Part shown: piece after piece, positions 1 through 10,003 of the stretch | Numbering within the stretch: the first letter of the stretch is position 1 | Layout of the letters: each line of letters starts with the position of its first letter | DNA from: Caulochytrium protostelioides | Taxonomy: Eukaryota; Chytridiomycota; Caulochytriomycetes; Caulochytriales; Caulochytriaceae | Direction of reading: 5' to 3' | Length of the DNA: 23,158 nucleotides | Assembly: GCA_003615045.1 (NCBI GenBank) | Contig: ML014355.1 | Coordinates: 1 to 23,158 of the forward strand | The notes under the pieces: generated by a model | Seen by the model: the letters and a program-made list of their open reading frames with translations, nothing else | Databases searched by the model: none | Told to the model about the DNA's origin: nothing | Program-made: the position numbers and the translations under genes

Positions 1-585
1 TACAGCGGCAAGCAGTGCGTGTTTGCCCAGTTCATGAACCGTGTCGCCAGGGGGGCCGCAGCGGCGATGGAGCCCCTAGTCGCTGAAGTGATAGTTGCCA
101 ATGGCGCGGCCAAGTTTGGCCCTGGAGGCCAGGACGACATCGCCGTTCCAACGGCTCGCGCGTACCAGGCGTGCGCCCAGCGCTTCCGTACGGTCCTGGT
201 CGACGCGTTCCGGACGGCCCAGGGGCATGCCGAGCCGGATGAGATCTTGACCAAGGTGTACCCCCGGGACCCGACGCAGGTGCCGATCGCTCGCGCGTCC
301 CGGGGCGGGTGACTACTCGACCGAGCCGAGGGCGGTCAACTGGGTCCGCAGGACCCCGGGGTATGTCCCGACGCATGTGTCCTGAAACCCGGGCAACGCC
401 AGGGGATCGTGGTCTGAGGTTTGCTGTGGTGTGATGACACCAGCGGCAAGTGGGTGAACCGCGACCTCCATGCCGCGTTGAACATCCGACGCTGCCTGGC
501 CTTACCGGACAGACCAGAAGCGCGGTGCCGCAACCCCGGGCAAACCAGGTTGCAGCCCAAAGGCTGCAAAGTCGTCCGACACTGA
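1..585 (+). pseudogene. Fanzor (eukaryotic TnpB-like RNA-guided nuclease) fragment, decayed
   Basis: Frame 1 reads from the window edge to the TGA at 583-585 but is broken by in-frame TGA codons at 310-312 and 415-417. What is visible resembles the C-terminal part of Fanzor/IS605 OrfB proteins. It shows a glycine-rich stretch followed by IAVPTARAYQACAQRF, then VLVDAFRT. After the second stop come GLLWCDD and WVNRDLHAALNIRRC (about 421-500), which match the RuvC-III/zinc-ribbon end with its R-D-x-N/H-A-A-x-N-I signature. Functional Fanzors are RNA-guided DNA nucleases carried by transposons. The 5' part lies outside the window. The segment between the stops (313-414) aligns poorly, and only parts of the expected cysteine ribbon are seen, so decay is more likely than recoding. 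An unrecognised intron could remove the stops, but I see no clear splice pair. Confidence 0.75.
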
Positions 586-1307
586 GCCGAATGCGGGCCC
601 CTCGAGGGGGCACCACCGAGGACATGGTGCGCGCATTATGTCAGTATACGAACGACCGCGTTAAACTCCATCATCCCTGGGAGGGTTCGGGAAAGGAGGG
701 AGCGGCGGCTGTGGAGCGGCGGGGGTCTTGCCCACGTGCCTGCCGGTGGGGCTGGGGCCATGCCGTAGCGCGCGGCGCTGCCACCACCACCGGGTCCTTG
801 GTCCGGGTCCCGGGAGTCGAGAGGCGCCAAGCGACGCGGTAGACGGCGGCGAGGGCGGCCTCTGGATGGCGCTGGGCGAATCTCATGCATGCCATGTCCG
901 CGCGGCGCCTGCTAGGACGCCGCCGCGCAAGCCGTGGCGTGCGTATAACCCGCAATGACGCCAAGATACACGTCTGTGAGCGGTCCCGTCCTAGCATCCG
1001 GATGCGTTGTAGGGGGCATGCTCATGGATCGCGCGGCCTCACGGATCTCGGAAGCCTCGGAGCGGCCAAGCGACGCCGCAACCGCACGAGCCCTTCTGTG
1101 CGTGCTGGTCGGTCGCAGAATTCGGAAACTCGTGTTGTTTGACGCGTGTTTTTTTCCTTTCTGTTCTTCATCTGTCGATCGGTTTCTGTCTCGCCATACC
1201 CGTTTCTTTTGCCATCGGCCGCGCATCCCTAGCCCCTCAGGGCGACAACGCGCGGCAGTGACGGCCAGCGGCATCGACAACGGCGCAGGCCGCGAGGAAC
1301 TCGCACG
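586..1307. other. Gene-free stretch upstream of STT3
   Basis: I find no convincing coding region or tRNA here. Reading frames that stay open on either strand have arginine/proline-rich, shadow-like composition. The left part holds a 12-bp perfect palindrome just after the Fanzor relic. The right part holds a T-rich patch (about 1132-1170), unusually AT-rich for this window. That patch may belong to the STT3 promoter or 5' leader. An in-frame stop (TAG 1233-1235), with no ATG between it and 1308, fixes the STT3 start. Confidence 0.5.
598..609. repeat. 12-bp perfect palindrome after the Fanzor relic
   Basis: CCCCTCGAGGGG lies 13 bases after the last stop of the Fanzor fragment. It could be a chance site, or a remnant of the element's right end or guide-RNA scaffold, which in TnpB-type elements lies near the 3' end of the gene. 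Confidence 0.35.
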
Positions 1308-3952
1308 ATGCTCAGCAGTCTCACCAACTCGTCCGAGTCGACATGGCTCAAGGTCACGGTCCTGACGCTTGTCGGGCTCGTCGCCTTTAGCAGTCGTCTC
1401 TTCTCGGTGATCCGTTTCGAGAGCATTATTCACGGTACGTGGCCTCAAATGCCATTCTGGCCGCCGTACCTTGTGCAGCCATCGCGCCCAGTGCATGTTG
1501 CCCATCGGCCGTCCGAACTGATCCGATCCGATCCGATTTCGATCGCGAGCGTGTGACCGACGACTTTCGTGAAAGACGTGGCTCTGAACTCACCCGATGT
1601 TGGTAATCTCTTTTTGGCCAATCTTATCGCTTGTGTGTCGTAGAGTTTGACCCATGGTTCAACTTCCGCGCGACGCGCGAGCTCGTCGACAATGGCTACT
1701 ACGCGTTCATCAATTGGTATGACCGGCTGGCGTGGTATCCGCTGGCGCGGAACGTGGGCCCGACAGTCTACCCGGGCCTGCTGGTGACGAGCGGCTTGTT
1801 CCACTGGCTGGTCAACGCGCTCCATTTCCCTATCGATATCCGCGATGTCTGCGTTTTCCTGGCCCCCGTTTTCTCGGCCTTCACGGCCACCGCCACGTAC
1901 CTGCTGACCGCCGAGCTCAAGGACCCTTCGGCCGGCCTGCTGGCCGCCATGTTCATTGGCATCGCGCCGGGTTACATCTCGCGCTCGGTCGCCGGCAGCT
2001 ATGACAACGAGGGCATCGCCATCTTCCTGCTGATGATGACTTTCTTTCTCTGGGTCCGTGCCGTCAAGCGCGGCAGCGCGCTCTGGGCCGCGGCTGCGGC
2101 CTTGTTTTACTTCTGGATGGTCGCCTCCTGGGGCGGCTATGCCTTCATCATCAACTTGATTCCATTGCACGTGCTCGCGCTGCTGCTCATGGGAAGGTAC
2201 TCGACCCGCCTCTACATCAGCTACGCGACGTTCTATGTGGTCGGGACTCTGGCCTCCATGCAGGTCCCCTTCGTCGGCACGGCGCCCATCCGGACGGCGG
2301 AGCACATGGGTGCGCTCGGCGTCTTCGGCCTGCTCCAGGCCATGGCCTTCGGCCAGTGGGCGAGCCACGTGCTGCCCGCGCGGCGCTTCCGCCAGCTGTG
2401 GCTGAGCACCCTGGCCGTGCTCATCGGCCTCGGCTTCGCTGGCCTGGTCGGGCTGACGATGCTCGGCTGGATTGCCCCGTGGACGGGCCGCTTCTACTCC
2501 CTTTGGGACACCGGGTATGCCAAGATCCACATTCCGCTGATCGCCTCGGTCTCGGAGCACCAGCCGACGCCCTGGGTCAACTTCTTCTTGGATCTGCACG
2601 CCCTTGTGGCCCTATTTCCGGCCGGCGTGTACTTCTGCTTCCGCCGGCTCCGGGACGAGCATGTCTTTGCGATCATGTATGCTGTGGTCGGCGCCTACTT
2701 TGCTGGCGTGATGATCCGCCTGATGCTGACGCTGACGCCCATCGTCTGCATCTGTGCCGCCATCGCCGTGAGCGAGGTCCTGGACGTCTACCTGAAAACT
2801 GCACCCTCGCCGGAGGCGGATCTGGATGCGGATGCTGACGCCATGTTGCTGCATACGAACATCGCCGATGCCGACGCCGATGCCGAGGCGAAGCCGAGCC
2901 TGAACGCCAACGCTGATGCGGATACAGACGTGAAGGGCGCCATGGCGAATGCGGGCGTCGACGTCGACAACGACTTTGACGCTGTTGTGGTCGGCACGTC
3001 ATCCCGCCCCGTGCTGCTAGCGGAGCCCGTCGACGCATTGTCGCGCGCTCGGTCATCATCGGCATCGGCATCGTCGTCGCGGACGCGGTCGCAGTCACGG
3101 ACGCGGTCGCCCGCCATACCGTGGGACATCCGCCTGCTGGTGGTGTTGCCGCTGTTCGGTGTGCTCTGCCACTTCGTCACCCATTGTACGTGGGTCACCT
3201 CGACCTCGTACTCGTCACCGTCGGTGGTCCTCGCCTCGCAGGGCCCTAACGGCGCGCGCAACCTCATTGACGACTTCCGCGAAGCCTACTCGTGGCTGCG
3301 CCAGAACACCCCCGCCGACGCCAAGATCCTCGCGTGGTGGGACTACGGGTACCAGATCACGGGCATGGCCAATCGCACGACCATCGTCGACAACAACACG
3401 TGGAACAATACGCATATCGCGACCGTCGGCAAGGCACTCGCGTGCACTGAAGACGTCGCCTACCCCGTGCTGCGCAAGCTCGACGTCGACTACCTGCTCG
3501 TCATCTTCGGCGGCGTCGTCGGCTACTCAGGCGACGACATCAACAAGTTCCTGTGGATGATCCGCATCGCCGAGGGGGTCTACCCGGACGATGTCAGCGA
3601 GCGCGCGTTCTTTACCGACCGCGGCGAGTTCCTCGTCACCGATGCCGCGCCGCCCGCCATGCGCGACTCGCTCATGTACAAGATGAGCTACTACCGCTTC
3701 AAGGACATGTTCCCGAACGCCCCGCCCATCGACCGCGTCCGCGGCGTCCCCGTCGCCCGCCACGACATCCAGCTCAACGCGATCGAGGAGGCCTATTCGA
3801 CCCAACACCTGATCGTCCGGCTCTTCCGCGTCAAGCGGCCCGACAACCTCGGCCGCTCCCAGAACGCCGCCGCGTCCTTCGGCAAGAAGCGCAAAGTCCG
3901 TTCGCGTCGGGTCCATCCCAAAACCGCCATCAAGGCGGCCTCGGCTGCCTGA
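1308..3952 (+). CDS. STT3: Oligosaccharyltransferase catalytic subunit STT3 (two exons)
   Basis: STT3 transfers the lipid-linked oligosaccharide to asparagine in N-x-S/T sequons in the ER lumen. Exons 1308-1434 and 1644-3952 join in phase 1 to give 811 residues and restore RFESIIHEFDPWFNFRAT. Visible signatures are the first DPW motif (about residues 45-47), SYDNEGIAIF with D163/E165, the external-loop SVSEHQ (344-349), the catalytic WWDYG (607-611), and a DxxKxxxMI motif (D674, K677, M681). Sequons in DNNTWNNTH match the conserved glycosylated site of the family. Many hydrophobic segments fit the polytopic N-terminal domain. Residues about 428-535 form a low-complexity insert rich in Asp-Ala, then Ser-Arg, placed before the last membrane segment. 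The C-terminus is basic. The start at 1308 is the first ATG after an in-frame stop. It converges with INTS4. Confidence 0.97.
1435..1643 (+). other. STT3 intron
   Basis: A 209-bp phase-1 intron with donor G|GTACGT and acceptor TAG|AG. Removing it fuses H42 to E43-FDPW, the conserved STT3 order. Retention would hit a stop at 1554-1556. It contains a short GATCC tandem run near 1517-1537 and is more AT-rich towards its 3' end. Confidence 0.93.
2812..3117 (+). repeat. Low-complexity insert in STT3 (Asp-Ala, then Ser-Arg)
   Basis: Imperfect GATGC(C/G) hexamer-type repeats encode runs such as DADADA between about 2815 and 2960. They are followed by a serine/arginine stretch at about 3040-3110 (SASASSSRTRSQSRTRS). 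The conserved STT3 sequence stops before the insert (AVSEVLDVYL) and resumes after it (IRLLVVLPLFGVLCH). Confidence 0.85.
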
Positions 3953-4161
3953 GCACCCCAACGCCAAGCCACGACGACCGACGGGTCCAGCCGATGCGGC
4001 CGCCGCCGCCACTGCCGACGACGACGGCAGTCAGGGCGGTTTCTCATTCGATCGTTTCTTCCTTTATACGTCTTACGACGATGTTTTTGATAATTTTCTT
4101 GGTGATCAACGATCGGCATCGTGGAGTCGTGAGAGGGGGAGGCAAACGCCGCGGGTCCCGG
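3953..4161. terminator. Convergent 3' region shared by STT3 and INTS4
   Basis: A 209-bp gap between two stop codons facing each other. It holds the most AT-rich patch nearby (about 4040-4115, including runs of T on + and A on -), which is the expected place for cleavage and polyadenylation on both strands. No perfect AATAAA was seen, so exact sites are not claimed. Confidence 0.4.
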
Positions 4162-5161
4162 TCATGCCACCAGCTCCGGGGCACACAAGAGGACGCCGCG
4201 ATAGCCGATGCGGCTGACGAGGCGCCGCGACACCGTCGAGCCGACGGCCGTCGCCGGATCCACCAGGAGATCGATCCGCCACGTGACTTGCCATCCGTCG
4301 GTATGCCACGGCACGGCCGCCACGCACGTCACGCGCGCCACCGGACGCCGACGCGGCTCGCCCCGGGGGTGACCGTCGTCGTCGTCGTCGTCGTTGCCGC
4401 CGCCGCCGCCGCCGCCGCCGTCGGGCCGCGGGAGCGCCGCGACGACGCACGTCAGGCCGCCGTGGGCGCCGGCGGGCGCGCCCGAGCCGCAGCGCACCCA
4501 CGCCGAGAGGCGCAGGGCGCGCGGGCCGGTCGCCGCGGCCGTCGACGCGGCCGCCCGTCCGTCTAGCCACGTCCATCGCACCTGCGCACACATGACCGGC
4601 GCCAGCTTCACGCCGGCGGGACGCGGCGGCAGCGTCACGGCGTCCACCACCGCGAGCGCGAGCCGGTTGAGCCGCGAGGCGGCCGCGGCGCCGGTTCCGA
4701 GGCCGGTTCCGACGCCGTCTCCGCCTCCGACTCCCGTCTCGACGCCGACGCCAGCGCCGACCGCGACCACAGCGCGTCCGTCGGCCGCGGCGCGGCGGGG
4801 ATCGGGTCCGGGCCGGCAGGCGGCCCAGGCGGCGGGGTCGGCGCGAGCGTCCGCAAGCGCGGCATGCGCGGCGGCGGCCGCGGCGCGCACCGCCACCGGC
4901 AGACCGTCGATCGTGTGCAGCAGCCGCCGCAGCCGCCGCTGCGCGCGCGCCAGGTGGCGGTGCATCCGCGGCGGGTCGCGAGCTAGCTGCAGGGCCGCGT
5001 CGAGGAGCGCGAGGCGTAGCCGCGCCTCCATGGCGTCAGCGAGGCGCGCACGGGCTTGCGCGTGCCGCGGACAGCGTCCGGCCGGCGCGCGCCAGACGCC
5101 GCACGGCGCGGCGGCCGTCGCCGTCGCGCCAGCGCCATCGACGGCCTGGCGCGCCAGGAGA

Positions 5162-5192
<31 letters not shown>

Positions 5193-6608
5193 AGGCATCG
5201 CCGTCGTCTGCATCGTCTGCATCGGAGCTGCCGTCGCCCGCATCGCGCGACGCCATCGACGCCATCGACGCGGCGGCCGCCCGTCCGATGCCGTCGGCAT
5301 GGGCGTCGATCTCGCGAATCAGCGCCGCACAGACATCCAGCGGCGCGCGGACGGCATGCTGGAAGGCGTCAGACCATTGCACGCGGGCCATCCATGCCGG
5401 CGTCAACGGCCCTGCGGCGCAGATCGCGGTTCCGACCGTTGCATCGGCCCGCGTCGCATCGGCCATCGTTGCGTCGTCGGGAAGGTGCCCGCCGCCGTGT
5501 CCACCCTCGCGGCCGTCGTCGTCGTCGTCGTCGTCGCGGAGAGCCGCGGCGATGGGCTCCTGCGCGATCAAGCGGTACGCCGCGGCCTGCAGCGCCGTCG
5601 TCTGCGTGTGCACCGCCGCCAGCCACGTGGCATGCGACGGCGTGGCCGCAGGGCGCATCACGCGGCCCGCGTCCTCGAGTGCCTTCCGCTTCCGCGCGAC
5701 GGCAGAACCGCCGGGTGTCGGCATCGGCGTCGGCATCGGCGTCAGGCTTGGCGGGGGTCTCGGCGACCGCGACGCGGGGTGAAGGCGGGGGCCGGGGCTG
5801 GGGCCGGGGCCGGGACGAGGCGGCATGAGCAGATGCGGAAACTCGAGCTCCAGGCGGACGCGCTGGCGGTCGGCATACTCAGGCAGCCGCGCGCGCAGCG
5901 CGGGATGCTCGCGGGCAGCGGCCAGCAGCATGAGCATGTTGCCGCGATGGCGCGGGTCGCTCAGCGGCCGTTCCTGCGGCAGGTAGCGCGGGTCCATCCC
6001 GAGGAGGTCGTCGACCAACGCCGGCATCAACGCCGCATGGCGCGCGCCGAGCCGTGCCATACAGGTCTCGTGGGAGCGCCGGTCGGCGGGGTGCTTGGCC
6101 ATGCTCCGCGCCAGCCCGTCCAGCAGCACGCGCAGGACCGGCGTCTCCGGGTAGTGCAGTCGCGCCAACACGCGGCGGGCGCGGCGCCGCACGCACGGGT
6201 CTTCGTCGTGCAGCACCAGCAGCAGCGTCCGGGTCTGCTCGTAGTTGACGGCCAGCGGCTGGCGCGCCGCGACGACGCCGAGGTGCTCGATCGCGGCGCG
6301 CCGCACCGTGGCCGCCTCGTCATTGAACATGTCGATGAGGAAGTCCACCGACTGCGCCGCGTACGCCGCGTGCGCGCAGGCCAGCACGCACGCGGCCTGC
6401 AGCGCCGCCTGCCGCACGGCGCGCGCCTCGTCCTCGAAGCCGTGCACCAGCGCGCCGCACGCCGCCGCGTCCACGAGCGACAGCGCCGCCTGCCCGGACC
6501 CATGCGCCTGCAGCGCTTCCGTCTCATCGTGGTCCTGCGGGTCGCGCAGCGCGAGATCCATCCACGCCGACGGCCCGCCCGTCTCGCCGACACGCGCGCG
6601 GGGGTTGC

Positions 6609-6640
<32 letters not shown>

Positions 6641-8739
6641 CGCATGCCACGCCCGCGCCGCCCGCCGCGCTCGCCGCGTCCACCACGGCGTCCGCGACGC
6701 CCGCGGCCCGCGACCTGGCCGAAGGTGATGAAGGCGCGGCCCGAGGCCTGCGCCAGCGCGGCCGCCAAGTCCGTCACGCCTTCGCGCGCCGCGGCCAGCG
6801 TCAGGCGCTCCTTGCTCAGCGTCTGCAGGCACAGCGCCGCCGGCACGTCGGCCGCGAAGGTCGCCAGGAGGCCGCACGCGCGGGCGCGCAGCGCCGCGTC
6901 GCCCTGGTTGAGGGCGTTGCACAGATGGACAAACACGTCCGCCGCGACCGTGCGCTGCGCCCGCGGGACCAGCGGGGCGGCCGGCACGGCCGAGGCTGTT
7001 GCCGACGTCGAGGGGGCTGATCCGTCAGAGGCCGAGGCGGCGGGCGACGATGCCGAGGCGGCGGCGGCGACCGCGACGGCCGACGCCGCGGGGAAGGGCG
7101 CCGTGGCCTCTGCGGAGAGCGACGCGAGAGGCCCCGCGGCGGGGGCGGTGGCGGCGAGCAGCTGGTCGAGCCGCGCCGCGGTGAGTAGCGCGCGGCTGCT
7201 GGTGCCGCCACTGCTGCCAAGGACGGGCGCGGCGTCCGCGGCAGCCGAGAGGGTGACGGGATAGCGGGCGAGGGCGGCGACGTCGTCGTGGGGAATGGCC
7301 AGCGCGCTGAGCCACAGCAGTTCCATGGCGGCCATCTGCACGCCGCGGTCCACGTCGTGGGCGAGGATGGCGGCGAGCGCGGCGCCCATGCTCGGGTACA
7401 CGGCGCCGTAGGCGCGCAGCGGTGCGGGGCTCGCGCCGTAGATGCGGCGCAGGGGGTCAACCGCGGCAGCGGCGGTGGTCGTTCGGGCGGCGCGGACCAG
7501 GTGAGCCAGGCTCTGCAGGGCGGCTTCGCGGACGCGGGGGTGTGGGTCTTCACAGGCGAACCGCTGAAGCACGGCGGGCCACGCGCGGTCGTCCGCGTTG
7601 CTGTTGGCGTCGGCGTCGGCGTTGGCGTCGCCGTCGCCGTCGCGCTGGGAAGGGGGTCTGGGCCCCCGGGGATGGCCGAGGCGGAGGCGGACCCGCAGCG
7701 CTGTGGCGGCGCGCAGGGAGAGGGCGCGCACGGCAAACGCCGAATCCAGCACCCCGTCCAGCAGCCGCGCATACAGCAAGCGCGGCGAGGGCGATGGTGT
7801 TGCGCCCACGTGCGTGCCGGGATCGCCATCGGGATCACCATCGGCATCGGCGTTTTCGGCGTCGGCATCCGCATTTCCGGCGGCGGTGGCGGCAGCCGCC
7901 GGCACGAACGGCGAGAGCGGCATGTGCACGATCCACCGCTCGAGCAGACCGAGAACGGGCACGCGGACCGTGTGGCTGGGGACGCGGAGCGCGTCGACCA
8001 GGCGCCGCAGGAAGCGGCGGCGCGCGGCGGCCCCGACGCCCGGGTCGTGCACGAGCGTGTCCATGACGAGCACGTGGTGCCGGATCTGGGACTTGTGCAG
8101 CATGGGGGGCGCCGCGGCCGGCGCTGTGGACGGCGCCGCGGCCGGCGCTGTGGACGGCGCCGTGGCCGGCGCTGCGGACGCCGCCGCCGGGGTCGCGGCC
8201 GCAATCGCGCGGGCCAGCGGCGCGTCCATCGCCGCCAGCAGCGCCGCTTTCGTCGTGCACGGGAGCGTGGGCGCCGCACGCGCGACGAGGTCGAGCATCG
8301 TGGCGACGGCGTCGACCGTCGGGAGGAAGGCGCCGCCGTCGGCCGCGGGCAGGCCGTGCAGCCGCGGTGCTGGTGGCGGCCCTGGCTCGGGCCACCCAGC
8401 GGCAGCAGCAGCAGCAGCAGCGGAAGCGGGAAACGGCGGCTGCGGCACCGAACCGTCCCTGGCTTCCTGCTTGATGATGGCAGCGCCGCCGATGAGGCCC
8501 GGGCCGCCGATAAGGCCCGGGCCACCAACGAGGCCCGGGCCATAGCGCTGCGGCATGGGCGGCCCGAAGGTCCCGGCGAAGCCGCCGGCCGTGAAGGTGC
8601 CCTGCATGCCGGCCATCGCGGCCGCGGCCGCGCCGATCGGCGACGGCGGGACAGGCGAGCGCGCGGCGTCGGCGGGCGGGTCGCGCGGCGGACCAGCGCC
8701 GTCGGCGGCGCGGCCGCCGTGGGACGGCGGCAGGCTCAT
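4162..8739 (-). CDS. INTS4: Integrator complex subunit 4 (HEAT-repeat scaffold)
   Basis: INTS4 is the HEAT-repeat scaffold that binds the INTS9/INTS11 endonuclease pair in the nuclear Integrator complex, which cleaves snRNA and attenuated Pol II transcripts. The 1525-residue product (human about 960) has HEAT helices from about residue 140 to 960. The most diagnostic stretch is GALVHGFEDEARAVRQAAL (about 755-775), followed by VDFLIDMFNDEAATVRRAA (about 795-815). The C-terminal beta-rich domain spans about 1365-1525. Extra length comes from inserts: a Pro/Ala N-terminus with an 18-bp repeat, a 24-bp repeat (8108-8179), Asp-Ala-Asn runs, an RG/RGG-rich stretch (about 6590-6710), and three Asp runs (near 4375, 5163 and 5514). 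The start at 8739 has A at -3. The frame stays open upstream to 9168, but that part is arginine-rich and unlike protein. No intron is needed. Confidence 0.9.
4374..4421. repeat. GTC and GCC triplet runs in INTS4
   Basis: Adjoining (GTC)n and (GCC)n tracts on + encode an Asp run next to a Gly run in the C-terminal domain of INTS4. Family members lack this loop. Confidence 0.85.
5163..5192. repeat. (GTC)10 microsatellite encoding ten Asp in INTS4
   Basis: About ten uninterrupted GTC triplets on + give ten consecutive aspartates on the coding strand, next to further acidic Asp/Ala sequence at 5193-5260. Confidence 0.9.
5514..5538. repeat. GTC triplet run encoding an Asp run in INTS4
   Basis: A second (GTC)n tract gives about seven aspartates after LR in INTS4. 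Both Asp runs flank non-conserved linker sequence. Confidence 0.85.
6590..6710 (-). other. RG/RGG-rich insert within the INTS4 HEAT array
   Basis: The coding strand reads GRGRRGRRGGRGERGG, then a run of seven glycines (about residues 678-715). RGG boxes often bind RNA and are targets of arginine methylation. Whether this one does so is inference. It sits between conserved HEAT blocks and is not part of the family core. Confidence 0.7.
8108..8179. repeat. 24-bp tandem repeat, three copies, in INTS4
   Basis: Units at 8108-8131, 8132-8155 and 8156-8179, the last diverged. Each encodes eight residues, giving repeated STAPAAAP on the minus strand. The period is a multiple of three, so the INTS4 frame is kept. 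Confidence 0.9.
8489..8542. repeat. 18-bp tandem repeat, three copies, in INTS4 N-terminus
   Basis: Three 18-bp units, each containing GAGGCCCGGGCC or AAGGCCCGGGCC, encode GLVGGPGLIGGPGLIGG near the INTS4 N-terminus. That this repeat keeps frame with the HEAT region supports a coding start upstream of it, at 8739. A nearby (CAG)n tract at 8403-8421 encodes an Ala run. Confidence 0.85.
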
Positions 8740-9022
8740 ACTGGAGTCGCCGGCGCCGGAGGAAAGGAGATCTGCACCACAACGAGCGGCGGCGGCGACA
8801 GCGGCGGCGGCGGATGGACCCCGTGGCGGCGCGCGACCCCACGGATCCCCCGCCGACGCGCGGCTCCGGGCGGCATCCCACGCCGGCGGCGGCCGACGGC
8901 GCGAGCGCTGATCTGCGCCGGAGGCCCGTGCGCGGGATCCCCGACGGCGACGCGGCCGATGGCGACGCGGCCGACGGCGACGCGACGCGCGCGATCCGGC
9001 GCGGCCGTCGGGGGTCCCGCGT

Positions 9023-9053
<31 letters not shown>

Positions 9054-9174
9054 GGCGGCCGTGGCGGCGGCGGCAGCGACGGCGGGGTCCCTCCGCTCGC
9101 CGCGAGTGAGACCACTCAGCGACGGCGGCGGCGGCGGCCGTCGCAACCTCCGACGCGCAGCACGCCACGGCCCC

Positions 9175-9250
9175 GCGGCCGCCGCCGCCGTCGCCGTCGC
9201 CGTCGCCGCCGCCGTCGCCGCCGCCGTCGCCGTCGCTGCTGCTGCTGCCG
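9175..9250. repeat. GCC/GTC simple-sequence tract
   Basis: Alternating GCC and GTC triplets ending in a short (GCT)n run, in the divergent intergenic region. It keeps reading frames open in every phase and so produces false long open frames. Confidence 0.85.
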
Positions 9251-9636
9251 CGGCCGGTCCCCGACGCGTGGAGCTGGACGTCGGCCCGCCGGAGCGGTCG
9301 GTCGGTCGTCCAATGCCACTCGTCCGACCCGTCCGCGGGTCAGAGACGACCGCCCAGCAAGACGTGCCGAGGGCGGCTACGACGCGCATCCGCGCGGCGC
9401 CGGCCAACGTGGCGGCCGCTCAATTAAGCTCCGACGACCGCCGCTGTCGGACTTTTCTCGACGCTGTCCTGACCCCTCGCCCTCCTCCCCGTGGGGACGC
9501 TGCCTGCGCGACGTGCCGTCCCGGATCGACCCTGTCGCCGCCGCCGCGAAGTATACCCCGCCCACTCCGGCTGTCCCTCCGCGCAGACCTGAAGGAACCT
9601 CGCGCACCGTCCTGCGGCCCACCCGACCAGCCGCGA

Positions 9637-9663
9637 CACCCGCACCCGCACCCGCACCCGCAC
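9637..9663. repeat. (CACCCG)n hexamer tract
   Basis: About four and a half copies of ACCCGC in the RPC1 upstream region. CACCC-type boxes can bind zinc-finger activators, but no role is shown here. Confidence 0.8.
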
Positions 9664-10003
9664 GAGCGACGTCGACAGTCCCGTCGGAACGAACGCCTGC
9701 TGCCCTCGCCTTCCCTTGGGATCGGCGACGTCTTGGCGTGGGCGGGCGGTCCGCCAGCGGGTCGTTCCGAGACCGCCGCCGCCGCCGCCGCCGCCACGAG
9801 ACCCGGTGGGCGCCGCGGGCTGTGCCAGCGCGTCTGCGTGCATTCAGCGTGCGCGTGCGCGCGGCCCGTGACGCTTTCCCGCGAGCGCGCGGCCCGAGCC
9901 CTTTCGCCTTCGCCCGGCGCGGCGGTCGGCGTTCCTCCAGGTCGACGCTCGGCGTCGCGGACGCGCCTGCGGGTGCGGTGGCCCCTCCTCGGGCGCTTCC
10001 ACC

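Larger units (their letters stand above)
8740..10003. promoter_or_regulatory. Divergent intergenic region, INTS4 (-) and RPC1 (+)
   Basis: About 1264 bp with no recognisable gene on either strand. All long open frames give Arg/Ala/Pro-rich translations that mirror one another in several frames. It holds a 15-bp tandem repeat (8943-8987), a dense GCC/GTC hexamer-type tract (about 9175-9250), and a (CACCCG)n tract (9637-9663). A short AT-rich island with CAATTAAG sits at 9420-9427. It should contain both promoters and 5' leaders. No TATA box is evident. Confidence 0.55.

Noticed and set aside
586-1307. A protein gene between the Fanzor relic and STT3 (frames at 955-1365 on + and 671-997 on -)
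   Set aside because: The + frame overlaps the STT3 start out of frame and the minus frame has no recognisable domain. Both have Arg/Ser/Pro-rich shadow composition.
1308-1556. An independent 82-residue protein from the STT3 start ATG through the intron
   Set aside because: The first 42 residues are the conserved STT3 N-terminus (SVIRFESIIH). Continuing through GTACGT is intron read-through, and splicing restores the STT3 sequence exactly.
1445-2599. 384-codon open frame antisense to the STT3 intron and exon 2
   Set aside because: It has Gln/Glu/Arg/Asp-rich low-complexity translation, and it covers both intron and exon without regard to the STT3 structure.
8740-9168. N-terminal extension of INTS4 to an ATG at 9168
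   Set aside because: The extra 143 codons are Arg/Pro/Ala-rich and look like translated GCC/GTC repeats. The ATG at 8739 has a better context and is followed by plausible protein. Transcript ends would settle it.
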